From UBA1738 sp964388835 (GTDB lineage Bacteria > Bacillota > Clostridia > UBA1381): DNA of 7,838 bases. Shown here in pieces: positions 5,706 through 7,838 of this stretch. How positions within the stretch are numbered: the first letter of the stretch is position 1; every line of letters begins with the position of its first letter. Made by a program: the position numbers and the translations under genes. The stretch spans positions 1 through 7,838 of the forward strand of contig CAYMBZ010000063.1 of NCBI GenBank assembly GCA_964388835.1. The letters are read 5' to 3'. A model generated the notes under the pieces. The model made no database searches, had not been told where the DNA came from, and worked only from the letters and a program-made list of their open reading frames with translations.

Positions 5706-7784
5706 GTGTCAAAGGGTAGATTAATTTTTATAAAAATTGTTTTGATTTTAATGATAGGTGCAATCGTTTGGAGGTTATACGATATGCAGATTATCAACGG
5801 CGAGGGCTACAAAAACCTGTCTGATCAGCGCCTCTCGGCGAATATAACGCAAAAAGCGCCGAGAGGCGAGATTACCGACCGTAACGGAAAGGTTTTGGTA
5901 ACCAACAGAAAAGGATATTCGGTGAAGCTTCAAAAAACAAGCATGTCGGATGAGGACTTTAATGCGATGCTTTTGAAGCTTTTTGAAATTTTAAAAGAGG
6001 ACGGATGTGAAATTTCCGATACTTTCCCGATTACTCAAAACATGCCCTATGAGTACACTTTTTCGGACGGGGAAGAAAAAAGCAAATGGTTCAGCGAAAT
6101 AAAAAATGTCGATGCGGAAATGAGTGCCGAAGAGCTTTTGGAATATTACAAAAATCTGTATAAAATTTCCGAGGAAACCGATTCAGAAACCTCAAGACAT
6201 CTTATAGGTTTACGATATGAGATTAAAAAGTCGGGATTTTCCATAAATTCACCATACGTCATTGCGGATGATGTATCTGCCACGGCGGTTTCAAAAATCA
6301 AAGAGCGAAGCCGAGAATTTGAGGGAGTGGAAGTTATGCGAGAATATTTTCGCGAATATACCTCAGGTCAGTTGGCGGCGCATATTTTGGGCAGAATAGG
6401 AAAAATCTACAAAGAAGAATACGACGAACTTAAGGATAAGGGTTATGCAATGAGCGACCTTGTCGGCAAACAGGGGATAGAAAAGATTTGCGAGGAATAC
6501 TTAAGGGGAAGAGACGGAAGTAAAAACATTTATTACGGCGAGGATTCACACCTTTTGGGAGATGACACTGATGTGCCGGCAGAGCCGGGAAATTATGTGG
6601 TACTCACAATCGACAGTAATTTACAGCTGGCAGCGGAAAAATCCTTAGAGAAAAATATTAAACAAATTGCGGCATCGGGTGCCGACAAAACCAAAAAGGG
6701 CGGAGATGCAGATTCCGGTGCGGCAGTTGTTATCGATGTAAAAACCGGAGACGTTTTGGCGCTGGCAACCTATCCGACTTATGACCCTGCAACTTTTTCC
6801 GAAAAATACAACGAGCTTCTTGCGGATAACGCAAAACCTTTGTGGAACAGAGCAATAAGCGGCACATATACTCCGGGCTCAACCTTTAAGCCGCTAACAG
6901 CTATTGCGGCACTCGGAACCGGCGCAATTTCTGTAAATGAGCAGATTAAATGTGACGGTGTTTACACCTTTTTTGAGGATTATCAGCCAAAATGCTGGAT
7001 TTGGACCGAACAGCACAAAACTCACGACATGCAGAACGTTACTACGGCAATAGAAAATTCATGTAACTGCTTCTTTTATGAAGCAGGCAGACGAACCGGA
7101 ATCGATGCGATAGATGAGTATGCAAAAAAACTGGGATTGGGTAAAAAAACAGGTATCGAGCTTACCGAAGAGGTAAGCGGCAATGTCTCAAGTCCCACCT
7201 ACAAGAAAACCTTATATGACAGTGCCGCCGACCAAAAATGGGTTGGTGGAGATACCATACAGACCGCTATCGGTCAGTCTTATTCGGCTTTCACACCAAT
7301 CGGACTTGCAAATTACACCGCGGCAATAGCTAACGGCGGTACGCGTTATAAAACGCATATTATAAAGAGCGTTCATTCAACTACCGACGGAAGTTTGGTA
7401 TATGAACGAGCACCGGAAATTTTGCAGACGGCGGAAATTTCCGAGGATAATCTTAATGCTGTTTTAAAAGGTATGCTGGGGGTTGCGGACGAAGGCTCCG
7501 CAAAACAGGTGTTCAGCGGGTATCCCATAAGCGTGGGCGGAAAAACCGGTACGGCGCAGATAAGCAAAAAGGCTTCAAATAATGCGCTGTTTGTATCCTT
7601 TGCGCCTTTTAACGACCCGGAAATCGCCGTATGCGTTGTAATCGAACATGGTTACCGAGGCGCAAATGCGGCGTATGTAGCACGGGATATTTATGACGAA
7701 TATTTCGGTTTTTCAAGTGAGAATCCCGCGAAAAATGACGAAAAAAACGGCAATACGACGGTTATTAGTGAATTATTGCCATAA
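5706..7784 (+). CDS. mrdA: Penicillin-binding protein 2 (class B transpeptidase of the elongasome)
   Basis: 692 residues from a GTG start. PBP2 crosslinks new peptidoglycan during side-wall growth, working with RodA and MreC outside the membrane. One N-terminal membrane anchor lies at about 6-22. The dimerisation/pedestal domain follows, with RGEITDRNG (R53-G61), EVMREYFREY and LVGKQGIEKICEEYLRG. The transpeptidase domain starts near G295 and carries the three active-site motifs: S392-T-F-K395 (S392 is the acylated serine), S452-C-N454 and K613-T-G-T616. C416, C430, H437 and H440, between the first two motifs, could form a metal site like the zinc site in E. coli PBP2. The related class B proteins SpoVD and PBP3 are possible, but the position directly after mreD favours the elongation enzyme. 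A perfect 12-bp inverted repeat lies in codons 42-55. No convincing terminator follows the stop. Confidence 0.95.
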   Translation: MSKGRLIFIKIVLILMIGAIVWRLYDMQIINGEGYKNLSDQRLSANITQKAPRGEITDRNGKVLVTNRKGYSVKLQKTSMSDEDFNAMLLKLFEILKEDGCEISDTFPITQNMPYEYTFSDGEEKSKWFSEIKNVDAEMSAEELLEYYKNLYKISEETDSETSRHLIGLRYEIKKSGFSINSPYVIADDVSATAVSKIKERSREFEGVEVMREYFREYTSGQLAAHILGRIGKIYKEEYDELKDKGYAMSDLVGKQGIEKICEEYLRGRDGSKNIYYGEDSHLLGDDTDVPAEPGNYVVLTIDSNLQLAAEKSLEKNIKQIAASGADKTKKGGDADSGAAVVIDVKTGDVLALATYPTYDPATFSEKYNELLADNAKPLWNRAISGTYTPGSTFKPLTAIAALGTGAISVNEQIKCDGVYTFFEDYQPKCWIWTEQHKTHDMQNVTTAIENSCNCFFYEAGRRTGIDAIDEYAKKLGLGKKTGIELTEEVSGNVSSPTYKKTLYDSAADQKWVGGDTIQTAIGQSYSAFTPIGLANYTAAIANGGTRYKTHIIKSVHSTTDGSLVYERAPEILQTAEISEDNLNAVLKGMLGVADEGSAKQVFSGYPISVGGKTGTAQISKKASNNALFVSFAPFNDPEIAVCVVIEHGYRGANAAYVARDIYDEYFGFSSENPAKNDEKNGNTTVISELLP
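5829..5868 (+). repeat. Perfect 12-bp inverted repeat inside mrdA
   Basis: CGCCTCTCGGCG (5829-5840) is the exact reverse complement of CGCCGAGAGGCG (5857-5868), with a 16-base loop. The GC-rich stem would be stable in mRNA and sits about 120 bases after the mrdA start, across codons 42-55. No T-tract follows, so it is not an intrinsic terminator. The second arm encodes part of the conserved PRGE segment, so protein constraint explains some of the sequence but not the exact match of the arms. Confidence 0.7.
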
Positions 7785-7789
7785 ATTTT

Positions 7790-7816
7790 CAAAATTGTAT
7801 TTACAAAATTGTATTT
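7790..7816. repeat. Two tandem copies of a 13-base motif in the terminal promoter region
   Basis: CAAAATTGTATTT occurs at 7790-7802 and 7804-7816, an exact direct repeat with a 14-base period. Each copy includes a short dyad (CAA, central bases, TTG). The second copy begins inside the -35 and fills most of the promoter spacer, the position expected of an operator. It could also be simple AT-rich duplication. Confidence 0.6.
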
Positions 7817-7828
7817 TTTTGATATAAT
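7800..7828 (+). promoter_or_regulatory. Strong sigma-A promoter for a gene beyond the right edge
   Basis: TTTACA (7800-7805, five of six) and TATAAT (7823-7828, perfect) are 17 bases apart, with TG one base before the -10. The start site would fall near 7835, so a new plus-strand unit begins just outside the window. In Firmicutes the mre genes are often followed by minC-minD, but nothing in the window identifies the next gene. Confidence 0.8.
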
Positions 7829-7838
7829 AGTATAGTAT

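Noticed and set aside
7785..7822. Terminator after mrdA
   Set aside because: A T run is present, but the only nearby inverted repeat (AATTTT, one base, AAAATT) has a loop too small to fold and no GC pairs. The T run is better explained as the spacer of the next promoter.
1..7838. CRISPR array, toxin-antitoxin pair, phage or defence genes, riboswitch
   Set aside because: No repeat-spacer pattern, no short paired genes with such features, and no leader long enough or structured enough before the U32 gene to support a riboswitch.

Overview
The window looks like chromosomal DNA of an uncultured low- to mid-GC Firmicute, most likely a Clostridia member. The grounds are AAGGAG-type ribosome binding sites, sigma-A promoters close to TTGACA-17-TATAAT (two with an extended TG -10), tight gene spacing, and a maf-mreB-mreC-mreD order known from Firmicutes. 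The genus cannot be fixed from the sequence alone.

Layout. Bases 1-346 hold no gene I can support. They contain what looks like one arm of a terminator cut by the window edge (1-27), a REP-like palindrome (46-83), an unassigned stretch (84-238) and an 83-base foldback element (239-321). A tRNA-Arg(CCG) gene lies on the minus strand at 347-423, with a near-perfect promoter at 437-465. A second promoter (549-576) points right and probably starts the main operon. All six protein genes are on the plus strand: a long U32-family protein of the RlhA/YdcP type, maf, mreB, mreC, mreD and mrdA (PBP2). The last 50 bases carry a 14-base tandem repeat overlapping a strong promoter for a gene just outside the window.

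How the genes work together. MreB, MreC, MreD and PBP2 are core parts of the elongation machinery (Rod complex) that builds lateral cell wall in rod-shaped bacteria. MreB is the cytoplasmic filament, MreC and MreD are the membrane link, and PBP2 is the transpeptidase. Maf is a nucleotide pyrophosphatase whose gene often sits just upstream of mreB. The U32 protein is probably an Fe-S-dependent RNA hydroxylation enzyme. The gaps and overlaps (34 nt gap, 4 nt overlap, 22 nt gap, 1 nt overlap, 11 nt gap) support one polycistronic, translationally coupled unit. No radC lies between maf and mreB, and no rodA is present in the window.

I do not see a previously undescribed system here. The coding part is a conventional elongasome operon. 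The points worth a second look are small: a perfect 12-bp inverted repeat inside the 5' part of mrdA, unusual residues in the MreB nucleotide-binding region, two separate cysteine quartets in the U32 protein, a possible metal site in PBP2, the repeated motif over the terminal promoter, and the repeat-like DNA to the left of the tRNA.
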